The notes: generated from the letters alone by a model not told the origin. Counted from the first letter of the stretch, positions 37,221 through 50,884 are shown. The stretch is DNA of 64,000 bases from Psoroptes ovis (GCA_002943765.1 PQWQ01000004.1:1550001-1614000); one strand, 5' to 3'. Numbers and translations are program-made.

Positions 37221-37551
37221 ATTTTCAGTAGTTCTTTCGAATAACAAAAGTAAAATCAGGCGTACAATTGATCAAACGGTAATGAAAGCATATGATGTGA
37301 TTTGAATCAAACAAACAAACATAAAAAATTTTACAGAATCATCATAGAGATGAATGACATGTGGAGAATTTCATTCTATTTTTATCTTTACCAAACAATG
37401 AATTGTGTAGATTGAATTTCAATGCAATTTCATTGGAGAAAAATTCAAACAATATGATTCAGAATTCATTCATTCTTTCATTTATTTATTTCAATCAAAT
37501 TTTTAGAAAAATTTAGAAAATCATTTTTAGGCAAAAATTAAGCAAAATTAT
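37221..37551. other. 331-bp spacer between GST copies 2 and 3
   Basis: It serves as both 3' flank of copy 3 and promoter of copy 2. It is A/T-rich, with no distinct motif. Confidence 0.35.
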
Positions 37552-38355
37552 TCAAGCATATGATGCGTTCCATTTTGCAACTGGTGAATAAACTGTTTTT
37601 GGCTGTTGTTGTTTGATATATTCGGCAACACGTGGTAATTGTTCAAAACGATCGAAATAATTTTTAAGAACTTCAAATTTTTCAAAAATTTCCGGCGTCA
37701 ATACTTTGACACGTACCAAATATTCATAGAAAATAAAATCAACATATGTCAAATGATCACCGGCTACAAATTTATGATTTCCCAAAAAATTTGATAATGA
37801 TTTCAATGTATCTGGGAGTGTTTTCAAATAATTTTCACGTAATTTTTCCATATTTTCACCATAACAAACCATTGCCATTTGCATTGAAACATCTTTGATT
37901 TGTTGTTCAAACATATCCATACGAACACGTTCATGATCGTTTGTGGCAAACAAATTGTATTTTTGGCCCAAATATCGAAGAATAGCTGATGATTGCGTCA
38001 TTTTGAAATCACCATCAATGTAATACGGTAGCTGTTAATTATTAATATCAAGAATTTGATTTTGAAGATTATAATCATTTTAAATTTAAAAAATGAAATA
38101 ATAAAATTACATTTGGGAAATCTAAGCCTAAATTGAATTTTTCATTCAACCATTCTGAAAGATCGAAAGTTGGTGCCGGACCAATATGATAACGTTTATC
38201 ATGGAAATCTTGACCAACATAGGTCAACAACAAACGAATTGGTTGACCCAACTGTTAACATGAAAATAATTTTCAAATTATTCATTTCATTAAAATAAAA
38301 ACTACGAAATACTCACACCACGAATATCCCAATAGCCAACTGTTGGTTTGCTCAT
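37552..38355 (-). CDS. mu-class glutathione S-transferase, copy 3 (group 8 mite-allergen-like)
   Basis: Exons 38317-38355, 38111-38251 and 37552-38031, joined in phase 0, give 219 residues. It keeps GYWDIRG (catalytic Tyr at residue 8), GLDFPN, LPYYIDGDFKMTQS with the canonical Gln-Ser glutathione contact, AILRYLG, and VAGDHLTYVDFIFYEYL in the C-terminal domain, ending NASYA like known mite group 8 proteins. The first donor is GTGAGT. Its dimeric cytosolic role is detoxification and oxidative-stress defence. Of the three copies, this and copy 1 look most like standard enzymes. Its promoter would lie in 38356-38600. Confidence 0.93.
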
Positions 38356-39259
38356 TTTTATTGATTTATGCTCAAATTAAAAATTAATCAATCGAATTGA
38401 TAGATGCCGAAGATGTTCTTTGAAAAAATGACTTTTCAATTGATTGATTCGCTCTAGTATTTCACAGTAATTTATATGCAGAAAAGCTAATCATTTCAGA
38501 CACATTTACAGATATACAGATGCATTCATCTGGTATGTGTGTGTACAAACAAACAATGCACATAAATTATCATTACTGTTGCTAATCAACGACTAATCAG
38601 TCAACAATAATTTTTTTTTTGATAAATTTGACATGTACAGATTCCATTACAAAATCGAATGATTTTCATAGCGTAATCTTTTGAAAATTTTGCAGCCAAA
38701 TTTACCATAAATCACCAAACACACTTGGACATAATCAAATATTGATTTTCATTCCATAATTTATCGATTATATTCATTTATTTAATATAACAAAGCCCAC
38801 ATACGATAAATTATTATGATTTCAAATCAATTTTATTGTTTGATTTCAAATATATCAAATAAATATGAATTATTTGTGTATTTTCCTTTCTTATTATTTG
38901 TTTGTTTGTTTTATTGTTCAAATCAAAATATTTGAATAAAAATCAAATTGAATGTAATTTTTCAAATTATGATGAATGTGATGATGAATAATATGAAATT
39001 GATGATCTACGATTTGGTCCTGAAATTCTGTTTATATTTTCATATGGATAAGTGGAATGCCATTCAAGGATAATTTTGGATTTTAAAATTGGATTTTTTT
39101 TTTTTGGAATGCATGCATTTTGGTTTCATGGTTGGTTGATTTTAAATGATTTCATTGATCAATTATTTCATTCATTCACGGGAAAATTGAATAATGATAA
39201 TTGAATTTCAAATCCATTTGTGAAAAAAAATTATGATTAAATAAAAAATAAAAATAAAA
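38356..39259. other. spacer between GST cluster and cytochrome b561
   Basis: A/T-rich with no gene; TTTGTTTG and TGATGAATG short repeats only. Confidence 0.35.
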
Positions 39260-40386
39260 TTAATTATTTGATGACAAATCAAAACTCATATTGATCACTT
39301 GCTCTTCAGGTAATGGTCGTCGTTGATATTCAGGTTTTGTTACCAAATAAACAATGATAATACCATATGCAGACAACAAAAGACCAATTATGTTTGTCAA
39401 TATACCATTCCATGCCAGTGAACTGTACGCTGGACTAATGAATTTCATGGAATAAAATTAATTTATTTTATTTGAAAAAAATTAATGGAAAAATAATTAC
39501 TTTTTAAATGCAAATATTGCTTTTTCATTTAAACCAGTTAAACATGTAGCTAATGCTAATGTAAAAATGGCGATACCAAAATAACGATGAAATGGCATTA
39601 TCAATTTTCGAAATGAAAATGATGCACCAGGATACAGGTATGTAATGAAACCTGAACAAAATTGTGTGACAAACAATAGCCATGTTGAAATGCCTAACCA
39701 TGAATGTAATGAATAAAAATGTGATATATTGGCTTTATGATGGAAATAAATTGCAGCCAATGAACCAAACAATGATATCAACATAACCGAAATGTTCATA
39801 ATTGTATGGAATAATTTCAATTTATGTTTCAATTCCATACGAAATGATCGATATATGAGAATGGCTATTTTTACGAATAAAGTAGAAAAAAATTATATGA
39901 AATTTCTGTTGAAATCAATTAAAAAAACTGACATACCATTGCTATAAATAATAATAAAACCAAGTACCATGAACATTGGATGAAAATTAAATATTTGTGC
40001 AGGTGTCTCAAAACTAATACCATTTAAATGTTCAATTAACCAGATTAATACCAATATAAATATGAATAAACCTAATATTTGACTAAAATAATACAAGCGA
40101 TCATAATATCGACGATTAACGATGGCTAATCCATCACGTGCTGGTGATGATATTTTTGGTGATTCCATTGTATCCGGCGTAATCATTGGTGCTTGATCAC
40201 TTGTTTGGTCAATAATCGGTGATGATATCTGATTTGGAATAGTTTCAATAATATTATCATCCAAATCTGTTTCTTGTATGGGTTTATAACGATGTTTTGT
40301 TGTTGTTGTTGATGATGATGATGATGATGATGGTGATGATAAAGAAGTCGGAGTTATACCGACTTGTGATCGATTTTGCTTAAAAG
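39260..40386 (-). CDS. cytochrome b561 family transmembrane ascorbate/ferric reductase
   Basis: Three coding exons, ~40386-39937, 39864-39501 and 39434-39260, join in phase. From the first in-frame ATG (40184-40186) the product is 262 residues, close to the usual 220-270. Six helices are expected. The four haem-ligand histidines are present in the usual pairs, numbered from that ATG: His69 (NFHPMFMVLGF) with His137 (YSLHSWLGI), and His103 (LFHTIMN) with His176 (MPFHRYFGI). LYPGASFS, GLNEKAIF and a final NMSFD also fit the family. It passes electrons from cytosolic ascorbate across a vesicle, lysosomal or plasma membrane. The acceptor at 40386 enters in phase 1, so an upstream coding exon may add the Ser/Thr-rich stretch before Met1. 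A strong donor (ACG then GTAAGT) at 41177 may end such an exon or a 5' UTR exon. Confidence 0.88.
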
Positions 40387-43355
40387 CTGAATGAAAATTT
40401 GAGATCGAAAAGCAAATAGTAATCAATTAGTGAGTTTCAATTTGAAAAAAATATTTTTAAAAAATCATTTCAAAATACTTGAAAATAGAATTTTCCTCTA
40501 AAAAAATTTCTCTCATTATTAGCAATCAATTGATCAATATTATTATCAATGATAATGAGAATAAATATCAAAATGACCTTTTAAACTCTTCAAATGAGGA
40601 CAAACGGCAAAGCGACAAGAGAAACAAACAACAAACAAAGGAGAAGAGAGATCGAAATGTCGCAATCATTTTTGAAATTATCGCAAATTATTCTAAGAAC
40701 GTTCTTACATGAATTATCTTCCTGCTCCAGCGATTGAGGGTGTATTTCCATCTTTGAGATGAGAGAGAGATAGAGATAAGTATCTCTCAAGAATTTTATT
40801 ATGAAAACGTAATTAATTAATTGATTAATTGAGTTTCAATTTGTTAATGTTATTGTTTTTGTACGAGGCTTTGATTTGATTATATTTTTATATCTTTGAG
40901 TGATAATTTTATCATTGTTTATTTATCCATACAATCAAAAATTTTTAAAATCAAAAATGAATGAATGAACGAGGATAAGTCATCAAAAATAAAATAAAAT
41001 TACTAAGATACAAAGTCTTGCATGTGACAAATCTTGACAGTAGAAATGTATGTGTGACTAACGAGTAAAAATAAAGAAAATTTCGACCAACCAAAGATAA
41101 TTTAACTTTGAATGTGACTATGACTTATGTTTAACATGCGATTCGAAAAAAAGTGAGAGGTGACCATCTTACTTACCGTAAAGAATTCTTTGAAATATTA
41201 TAATTCGAAACAAATACTGAATTAGCTGCGAACAAATTTTGCAAATATTTCAATTCAAATTTCACCGAAATAAATTGGGAAAACGAGTGTATTCGACATT
41301 TAAAAATGAATGTCAAACGTATATTTTTTTTTATTTTTATTTTTAAAAATTCAAGTTTTTAAATTATTTCATTCGGATTTGTCTTTTTTCATATTTGATT
41401 GACAATCATATCAAATCATAAATATTGATATTCATACAATACAATACAATACACCCACAAACGGTAACACAATTGATCGATGATCATTGCATGAGCAATG
41501 ATTAAGCATAAATTTGAACAATATGCGTTAGTATGTGCTTGTATGATAAAACAACAATAAAATTATTCAAACAATGAATGAGTATAACATGAAATAAATC
41601 GATTTGATAATTTATTTTGAAATCTGATAATTTAAATTTGAATATTTTCATATAAAAATATATGAATATTCATACGTTCTTTTCAAATCAATAGATTGAT
41701 CAATACTTTAAGTGTAATCAATTGATTTTCGAATCAACAAAATTCAAATATTTGTTTTCATCTAATGTTTAAAAAAAATAGGAAATATGAATATATTTAC
41801 AATACATGGTTTAAGTGGAAAGAAAAAAAAGCGCCAACGTGTATGATTTACTTGACATTTGATCGTAATATATATTTTAATATTATTCTTGATTATATAA
41901 TATATTAACATTTTATTAATATATAACATCATACAATCATTATATAATGCATTATATAATAATTATGATCATAATCATAGATGAACAATGAATAATCAAA
42001 CATTTCATCTTGTTGAATTCATGTAATACATGAATTCAACATAAATAAATATTTATATAAATATGGAAATTAAATTTTTCAATATATTATGATTATATAA
42101 AATGAGAAAATGTATGAACAGTATAAGTTGTCCATCTAATCATTCTTTTCAAAAAAAAAAAAAATTCAAGAATCAAGAATTAATGCAAAAATTATTCATC
42201 TGAAATATATCTATATTTGCATAAAACATCAATTCCATCGAGTCATATGATTGTAATAGATCAAATTTTTTTTCAGGAAAATTCAAATTTTGAAATTTCA
42301 AATTTCAAAATTTAAAATTGTCAAATAATTAATGACATATCTCAATTTGCATTTGACTAATTTAAAGATGAAAAATTATGACTCATTTTTCATGAAACAT
42401 TCATCAAATCATTGACAAATATGAGTTGGAAACATGGATAAATAATAAATGAATTATAAATATTCAAAACTTACAATTAATTTTTGTTTTTTAAACCAAA
42501 ATTCAAATTAAATCTTTCAATATCGAAAGGAAAAATTCACATATGTTAAGTTGAATTATTCAAATATCAATTCAACCATTCCCCCATTGTACCCATTTCA
42601 TTGTTCCATTTTTGTGAGGTTGTTTTGGTTTGTTTTGTTTGTTTATTATTTGCTTGTTGTTTTGCTTTTTGTTGTCCAGCTTTATGCTAATATGTGTTTG
42701 CGTACATAATTCAAAAAAAACAAAATTTCCTAGAATTTCATTGTCGTAGCTGCTAGTTGCTACTGTTTCAATTTTTTCAATTTTCAGTGGCCAACAAGGT
42801 CGAAATAGGCAAAGCTCATAATCAATTTTTCTCCTTTGATTACTATTCTTTTGATGATAAAATAATAATTGAAAATGATGCGTTTTGAAAACGATTTTGA
42901 AATAATGCATCTATTTCGACCATTTTAATATTGATTTTAATTTGTTTTTATTTCAATCCATTGATAAATTGATTATTTTCTCTTCTCTCCATGCAAAATG
43001 AATAATCAATTTCACATTTCATCATTCATTTGATTTTCAATTAATTTTTCTGATGTTTTTAAACGATGAATCAATGTTTTGATTGTTGAATTATTGAATG
43101 ATGAACAACGACACCAGCAGCAGCAGCAACGATAGAAGAAGATTATCTTATCAATAGATCGATTGATCTAATTATTTTATTATATTATTATTATTTGCAT
43201 GTCATCTTATTTTGTTTATTGTTATTATTGTTTAAATTTTTAATTATTGTTATTGTTTTTTTTTTGCATTCAAATTATTATTATTTCTATTAATATTCAT
43301 TTCTAAACAAATCAATCAATGAGCTAATCAGTGAAAACAAAAACAATTGAAAAAA
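40387..43355. other. interval between divergent b561 and VPS15 genes
   Basis: No reliable coding sequence. It probably contains a non-coding first exon of the b561 gene ending at 41177 (minus-strand donor) and the two promoters. A perfect 14-bp-arm palindrome lies at 42012-42040. A GCGCC site (41831-41835) and a CAG run near 43.11 kb are the only other marks. Confidence 0.4.
42012..42040. repeat. perfect inverted repeat, 14-bp arms, 1-base spacer
   Basis: Left arm GTTGAATTCATGTA and right arm TACATGAATTCAAC are exact reverse complements around a single A. It lies in intergenic DNA about 0.8 kb beyond the likely b561 first exon. Confidence 0.9.
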
Positions 43356-46300
43356 ATGGGTAATCAATTAGTTAGTTCAGTGAAAACTGTTATTCGACCA
43401 ATCGATTATTATTTAAATGAAGTACAAGATATTAAATATAAACAATCATTAGGTCAAACACAATTTTTAAAAGTTGCATTATGTACACATAATGAAGGTG
43501 ATATTGTTGTTAAAGTATTAAGCCATGAAGATCCTAGTTTATTATTGGAACAATATAAAAATGATTTAATTAATTTATCAAAATTATCAATGAATAATGT
43601 ATCGATTGCATCATTTCGTATATTTGAAATTCGTACCAATTTTGCTTATATGGCTAGACAATATGTACGCTATTCATTATATGATCGTTTATCAACACGT
43701 CCATTTATGACTGATATTGAAAAAGCATGGATCATTTATCAGCTATTACGATGTATACAATGGTGTCATAATTATCAAATATTTCATGGTGATCTCAAAT
43801 TGGAGAACATTCTTATCACATCTAATTTATGGGTTATATTAAGTGATTTTGCATCATATAAACCGATACGACTACCTGAAGATAATCCAACATTTTTCAA
43901 TTATTTTTTCGATACATCAAGACGTCGTTGTTGTAATATTGCACCTGAACGTTTTGTATCATCATCATCTTCATCACAAAATATTCAAAACAATAATAAT
44001 AATGGAGCATCATTTGTGCAACAACAGAATGCCAATATATTCAATCTATTTTTACAAGAAGGACAATTAACATCTAAAATGGATATGTTCAGTATTGGAT
44101 GTATATTGGCTGAAATTTATTCCGATAATTTTCTATTTGATTTATCTGGCATTCTTGAATATAAATCAAGACAAATGCCTGACAATTATATGGATGAATT
44201 ATTGGAACGTATACAAAATGAATCGATTCAAAATATTGTACGAAATCTAATCAATTTAGATCCTAAACAACGATATTCATGTGATGAAGTAATAAATAAT
44301 TTATTTTCGAATGATTTTTTTCCGCCATATTTCGATGAATTATATATTTTAATGAATAATCTAATACGCTTACCTCCTGATGCAAAGATATTATATCTCT
44401 TACAAAATATTGATCATTATTTAGATATTATCCAAAAATATAATTCAAAAGGATTATTGATTATTTTGATGACAATCACATCATCGATTCGTAGCTTAAA
44501 ACATATTTATTGTAAAATCGAATCTCAACGATTAATTTGTTACATAATACAATTCTCATTATCAACATTATCACCTTTCATAATTGATCGTTTAATTCCG
44601 TATTTAGTTAATTGTTTAAATGATGATGATCATCGTGTTCGTGGTGAATCAATAGATTCGATTACGTTATTATTAGAACATGTTGTACGTTTACCATCAA
44701 GTGATAATAATTTATTCACCGATTATTTAATGGAAAAATTTCAGGTATGATTTTAATATTTGTAATTTCACAAATTAACAATATTTTTCATTCATTGCCA
44801 TAGAAATGTATAATAAATGAGAAAAATATTTTTGTACGTATGTGTATGGCCAGAAATATTGGCAGATTATCGAAGATTGCGTTAGATTTTCTAAATCAAT
44901 ATTGTGATCAAAACTATGATGAGGAATTGAATTTGTTGCATAGATATTTTCAAAATTTAGTTTCGTTGCTAATCACTGATCAAAATAATTGTGTACGCCG
45001 TGTATTGTTATTAACACCGAAAAATTGTGCACAATTATGTACATTTTTTGGACGACAAAAAACCAATGACATTATATTGAGTCATATTATTACATTCTTA
45101 AATGATAAGGTTTGACATTTAAATTTTCATGAGGATCAATTTTCAATTATTTATTCATGTATTTTTTCCATTCATCATAGAATGATTTTAAACTACGGAT
45201 ATCATTTTTTGATAATATTGTAATAATAGCTTCGTATCTAGGTGTACAATGTTCAGCAATATTACATCCATTATTACAACATGGTCTCTGTGATGTTGAA
45301 GAGATTATTATTGCTAAAACAATCACCTCGATCGCACATCTTGTTGAACAAGGTTTGATCGCTAAAAATGTGATTATTGAATTATTGCGTGAAATTATGC
45401 CATTGATTTATCATCCAAATCTATGGATAACAAATGCATTGATACATTTTCTAAATAATCTTCAACAATACTTACCAATGGTCGATTTGAATACAAAAGT
45501 ATTACCAATATTGCAACAATTTTTTAATAAATTAAATATTGAATATTTTTCCATACAATTATTTCATCGTCGTTCATTGAAACATCCGATACCGAGACAT
45601 ATTTATGAAACAATATTGATGGCAAAAGATCAAGAAATATTGATCTCATTTTTCAATTTGCTTGAAAAGAAATTATCAAAACCAAATTACGATCAATCAT
45701 TATTGAAAATGAACACAATTTATAATCGTTTATTAGCAGATAATATATCAACAATGAATGAACAACAAATTTACTTGCTACGTGATTTATTATTGAAAAT
45801 ATATCGTAATCGACGCAATTATAATACATTAATGCGTGATGATGACTTCACTATGACAAGCAGTAATAATCATGCCAATATGAATAGTGATAGAGAATCA
45901 TTGACAAATTTCATTTATCGTAAACATTATGATTATGAACGTGTTCATGAAATACAATTATGCCAATCATTTAACACAATTAATAATAATGATTATTATG
46001 AAATATCATCATCAAGTGCTAATCAAGAATGGTTACATATGTTTGGCCCAAACACCAATAACACTGATAACATTAACAGCAATAATAATAGCATGAATAT
46101 GATTGATACTTTGACATCATCTTCGTCCACATTGATTTCGAATCAACATAATCATCATATAACAAATATGAGACATTATGAAAATAATAATAATGATTTA
46201 ACATTGCCCTTACGTTCTTCATTACTACGAAATGATAATGTTAATAACAATGATTTTCTCTATTATGAATGTCCACCATATACACGTGATATACAATTAT

Positions 46301-48004
46301 TGGAACAACATAAAAAGAATAATTTCATACCATTCACACCCATCGTGAATAAATATTCAACATTCTCATCAAATATTATTAGACCAATGGGCTATTTAGT
46401 TGCACATCTTTATGAACATAAATCAAGTGTTAATCAAATGACAAATATCACTAAAACAAATCTATTCGTCACTTGTTCTGATGATGGTTCGATACGATTA
46501 TGGGATTTATGTGATGATCCATCAAGATATATAATTAGTCGGTCAAAATATCAATATCGTTTAGAATATTCAGCAGGACAACCAGTCAATTTTAAAGGTA
46601 TTGTTAATTGTGGTTCATTCATCATTGCCTATTCGAATGATTGTCAAATACATGTTTTTCAATTGAACGATACACAACTACAATCAATTTGTTCATTTAA
46701 AGTTGGTTCAATACGTTCAACCATAGCCTTATACATTACATCAATTTGTCAATTGAGTGAACAAATGTTTGCTGTTTCATTGTCTGATTCATGGATGTAT
46801 ATTTATGATATTCGATATTTATTTACACCATTTTTCAATGTACCAGTTATGAAAATATCAATACCACCATCACATCGTTGTATTACATCGATTGATGGTG
46901 ATCAATTAGCATTATTTGCTGCAACATCTTTAGGCTATATTCTTGGTCTAGATTTACGTTTTCATTTGAAAATATTCAAAGTTGTTCATAATACAAATGA
47001 ACCGACAAGAATTGCACAGCTAAGACATACACCTATTGGTTTATTTACATCAGGTTTGAACCAAATTCATTTTTAATATTATTTAAATTTAATTCCTTCA
47101 ATTTTTAACCTTTGTTACATTAGTTTATGGAAATTATGACATAACACATTGGGATTTGAATTTATTATCAAAAAATCGTATATTAAATGCATCGAATAGT
47201 GTTAAAAATTGTGATTCATCATCATCATCATCATCTGGTGCTGTTGTAAATGCAATATTACCATTATTATCATCTTCATCATCGTCATCACAAGCAATAA
47301 TATCAGCCGGTTCTGATCATCGTATACGTTATTGGGATTTAGTGAAACCAGAACAAAGCTACGTCATTAGTGATCCATCATATAAATCATGTAATTATTG
47401 TTTTTTAAATCAATCAACAACAACAAAATATTATTTTAATCATCATCAAACACAACAACAACCGCATCAACAACAAAATTCAATGTATACTATCGGTATG
47501 AATCATAATTATCATCAACATCATCATAGTAATAATACTGCAAACGTATATAATAATACACAATCAAGAAATGTATCAACATCACCGATTGTAAATCGGC
47601 CAAGAAATTATTCACACAATACATTATTAAATCATCCAATTATAATTAATCAAAATAATTCAAATGATATTAATATATCCTCATCATCCTCATCCTCATC
47701 ATTATCATCTACAAATGCTACTTTAAATTCCAATAATAATAGCAGTAATAATAATCAAAATCAAAACATAATAATGCCAATAACAACATATTGTCAAATA
47801 ATTGAAGATAATGGCATCACACGTATTATTGAAAGTGAAACATCATCAATATTAAATACGAAAAAATATCAAGAACAATTACATTGTCCAATGGATCAAC
47901 AAATATTATCATATTCACATCAAGATTCGATAACTGATTTGATAACGGTTAATCAATATTTGGTATCATGTGGCCGTAATGGTTCGGTAAAAGTATGGCG
48001 ATGA
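43356..48004 (+). CDS. PIK3R4: VPS15/PIK3R4, regulatory subunit of the class III PI3-kinase complex
   Basis: Four exons join in phase, 43356-44744, 44804-45109, 45181-47053 and 47124-48004 (introns 59-71 bp), giving 1,482 residues. It starts MGNQL, an N-myristoylation signal, which fixes the start. A protein-kinase-like domain fills residues about 25-320, with HGDLKLEN near 144-151, DFAS in place of DFG near 163, and the family block YFFDTSRRRCCNIAPERF. HEAT-type helical repeats follow to about residue 690, and a WD40 propeller from about 970 to the C-terminus ends GRNGSVKVWR. VPS15 scaffolds VPS34 and Beclin-1 on endosomes and autophagosome precursors for PI3P production. Long Asn/Ser/His-rich inserts (about residues 790-960 and 1210-1420) interrupt the linker and the WD40 blades. 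They are larger than in vertebrates. Confidence 0.95.
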
Positions 48005-49685
48005 TAATTTTTGCCAATCCGCGAATTACGAGAAATTTTCAATCCTTTCAATCTACAACCATTGATGGCAGCACGGTCGTCAATTCAAAAAAAAAATTTT
48101 GAATTTTGAAATTTTGTAAATTACAAAATTATTACTTGCTTTTGTGTCTGTCTGATACACATTGAAATACAATGAGAAATGATAATAAATAAATGAAGAA
48201 AAATTAATTAATTCGTTTGATTTTAATCGTGAAATTGTGTGCATCTGCAAGCATATACGGTGATGGTCATGATAATAATTCATTTCACTCTGAGTATGAT
48301 TCATATGTTTAGCCAAATGATGGTTAAAGTGTTGTTTCGCATGGAAAAAATCAGGTTTTTTTTTTCGTTTGTTTTGTTTCATTTGTTCAAATTGAAATAA
48401 GAATTGTTTCGAGTGAAAAAGTAGATATGAATGAATGAATGAATGAACCAACTATGCATTCAGAAAACTATTATTTCAATTCAATTTCAAGCAGAACCAA
48501 TTTAAGCTTTTCTGTCCGAAATTTAGTTTTTTCATTTTTTGTTTGTTTGTTTATTCGATGCAAAATGGAAACATGTTCATTCATGATCAATGAACGAATG
48601 AATCCGAATAATGAATGATGAACACACAATTCGCTATTTTCTATGATCAAACGTACAAGAAATGAATGAAAAAAAACTTGAATTTTGATATTCTTATTTA
48701 GTGTTCAAAGTTAACATTGATGATAATAATAATGATGATGATGATGATACATGAAAATCTTGAAAGTCTTGTTTAGTCTTGTCATACATGGGTAAAATGA
48801 AATGAAATAAGTGAATGAATGATGATGGAAAATGATGATTAGATTGGTGATGGTGGCGGTGGCCATGTTGTTTTCCATTATGTTTTGCTTCAAGATTTCA
48901 ATTTTCAATTTTTCAAAGAACTTTAAAATGAAAATTCATTCAAATTTCAAGCATAAACATTCACGAATATCGAAATGATCATTGAAATAATGATCATTGT
49001 TTTCCATAGTCTCTTGATACCATGAATTTCAAATCGATTTTCGTAATGTTTGGTAATTGAAATTGTTCATGATGGTCATGGCAGTGATCATTATGTTGAT
49101 TAAATCGATGCTTGGATTCGATTTGAAAGGGTTTTTTTGTTCTTGAAATCAATTCATGTGGAACAAACTGATTCGGTTCAAGATACCACAAGGTAGGCAC
49201 CTTGTAGTCAAGAATCCATATTCGATCTTCAAACACTCAATACATAAACACTCGAAAGCACCTATCATATCGAAAGGATTATGGCGTACACAAATGCATT
49301 TATATGTTAGATTCAATACAGCCGTAGAATGCATTGTTGTGTAAATTATTCAACTTGAATTATTCATTTGTTCTCCATTTTGTTCTTAGATCAAACATCT
49401 TTTGACCAGTCAATGAACAATGGTGTTTAAAAACAATGCACACACACAGATAAAAACAATGGGTTATTTTTGATTGAAATAATCATCCAATGAATGAATG
49501 AATGGAAGAATGAATTGAAATTGAATTGAATAGAAAAAAAATTGATTCAAAACAATGAGAATAATAATGATTTCTGGTAATTTTCATTCAAAAATATTGT
49601 TTATTTCTTAAGCGAAAAACAATTGAACAATCGTTATTCAATTTTTATTCACGAAAAGATTGATCGATTCTGTTCATAATCATTG

Positions 49686-49705
49686 ATCAATGATCGATCA
49701 TTGAT
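49686..49705. repeat. perfect 20-bp palindrome
   Basis: ATCAATGATCGATCATTGAT reads the same on both strands. It sits in intergenic DNA about 1.7 kb downstream of VPS15. Confidence 0.85.
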
Positions 49706-50097
49706 TTCATGAAAATCAATGTCATTGACAATTTGATTAGATATGTTTGTGTATGTGTGTTTGAATTGCCTTTGAATCATTGAACAACAAAGAATTTTCA
49801 CATTGAATTTCATTTTGATTCATCAAAATATAAAGGGAAAATTTAACATTTCTTCAATCTAGTATTTTCTCAAATCATTGATTGTTCGATTCAATATTTA
49901 TATTCATGAGTAAAATAATAATGTTTCATTGTTTTAGTCTGTACTTAGGTACAAAATGAGATTTTTCAAAATTGTTATTATCATTTTCTATGAACAGACA
50001 TCATAATGATGATAATGATAATGATGGTAATAATCACATTTTGGCCATCATTCGACTAGCCATCATTATTATTTTATTTTCATTTTATATTTTATGC

Positions 50098-50269
50098 CAG
50101 TGATTCCCAAACTGGGCGATATCGCCCACCACGGGCGATTTTTCGATTCAGGTGGGCGATAATGGTCCATTGGATATAATTCGGCAATGGACATTTCTTA
50201 AGGGGTGGGCGATGGAGAATATTTTTTTGTGAAAGTGGGCGATGGTCCCAAAAAGTTTGGGAATCACTG
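50098..50269. mobile_element. 172-bp non-autonomous hAT-type MITE
   Basis: Both ends carry the 16-bp terminal inverted repeat CAGTGATTCCCAAACT (right end as its exact reverse complement). The element is flanked by a perfect 8-bp direct repeat TTTTATGC (50090-50097 and 50270-50277), the target-site duplication length of hAT transposons. The CAGNGNTTCCCAAA terminus is typical of the Charlie-like hAT group. Inside are five copies of GGGCGAT or its complement, including the perfect palindrome TGGGCGATATCGCCCA at 50113-50128, next to the left end. G/C content is clearly above the surroundings. There is no transposase frame, so it must have been mobilised in trans. The identical termini and target duplication suggest a fairly young insertion. 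Confidence 0.92.
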
Positions 50270-50862
50270 TTTTATGCTATTATTATTTAGATTTCAACCG
50301 ATGCAATAAAAATTGATGGATGCGGATATTATGATTGTTATTGTGTAATCTTTGATATAAGAAATGAATAGACAAATGAATGAACACCATCATTGTACTA
50401 TTCATAAGTTCATGTTAAAGTAATCAAAATGATACAACAAATGGTTTGAGAAACAAAATTTAAACAAAAATTAAATCAAAACAAAACTGAAATATTATTA
50501 TTAATTAAATGATTTATTGAATGAATAAATTAATTGAATAAAACCAATAAATGATATGAATATTAATGAATTTTTTGTGGATGATTGATTAAAAATTCGA
50601 TTGAAATCGATTAATAATGATAAGTGATTGATTGAAAATCATATACAAATATCTATTTTCGTGTACACATAAATAATTCTGTCGTATTATCAATATATCT
50701 ATGAATAATTATATATTTTCCATAAATATTTCTTCCATATAATTCTATATATATATGAATTATGTTTACATTTATATCCCATTAATTTGTTAATTCATTC
50801 ATTATATTCATTCATTCAAAAAGTGTTAATGAACTTGAAATGATATTTGAAATAGTAATGAT

Positions 50863-50884
50863 ATAATAATAATAATAATAATAA
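50863..50884. repeat. (ATA)n microsatellite
   Basis: About seven uninterrupted ATA/TAA units. Confidence 0.8.

Noticed and set aside
49149..49344. Opposed short frames in a less A/T-rich patch, and a tRNA-like GGTTCAAGATACC string
   Set aside because: No A box, cloverleaf or acceptor pairing around the string, and neither frame looks like a protein.
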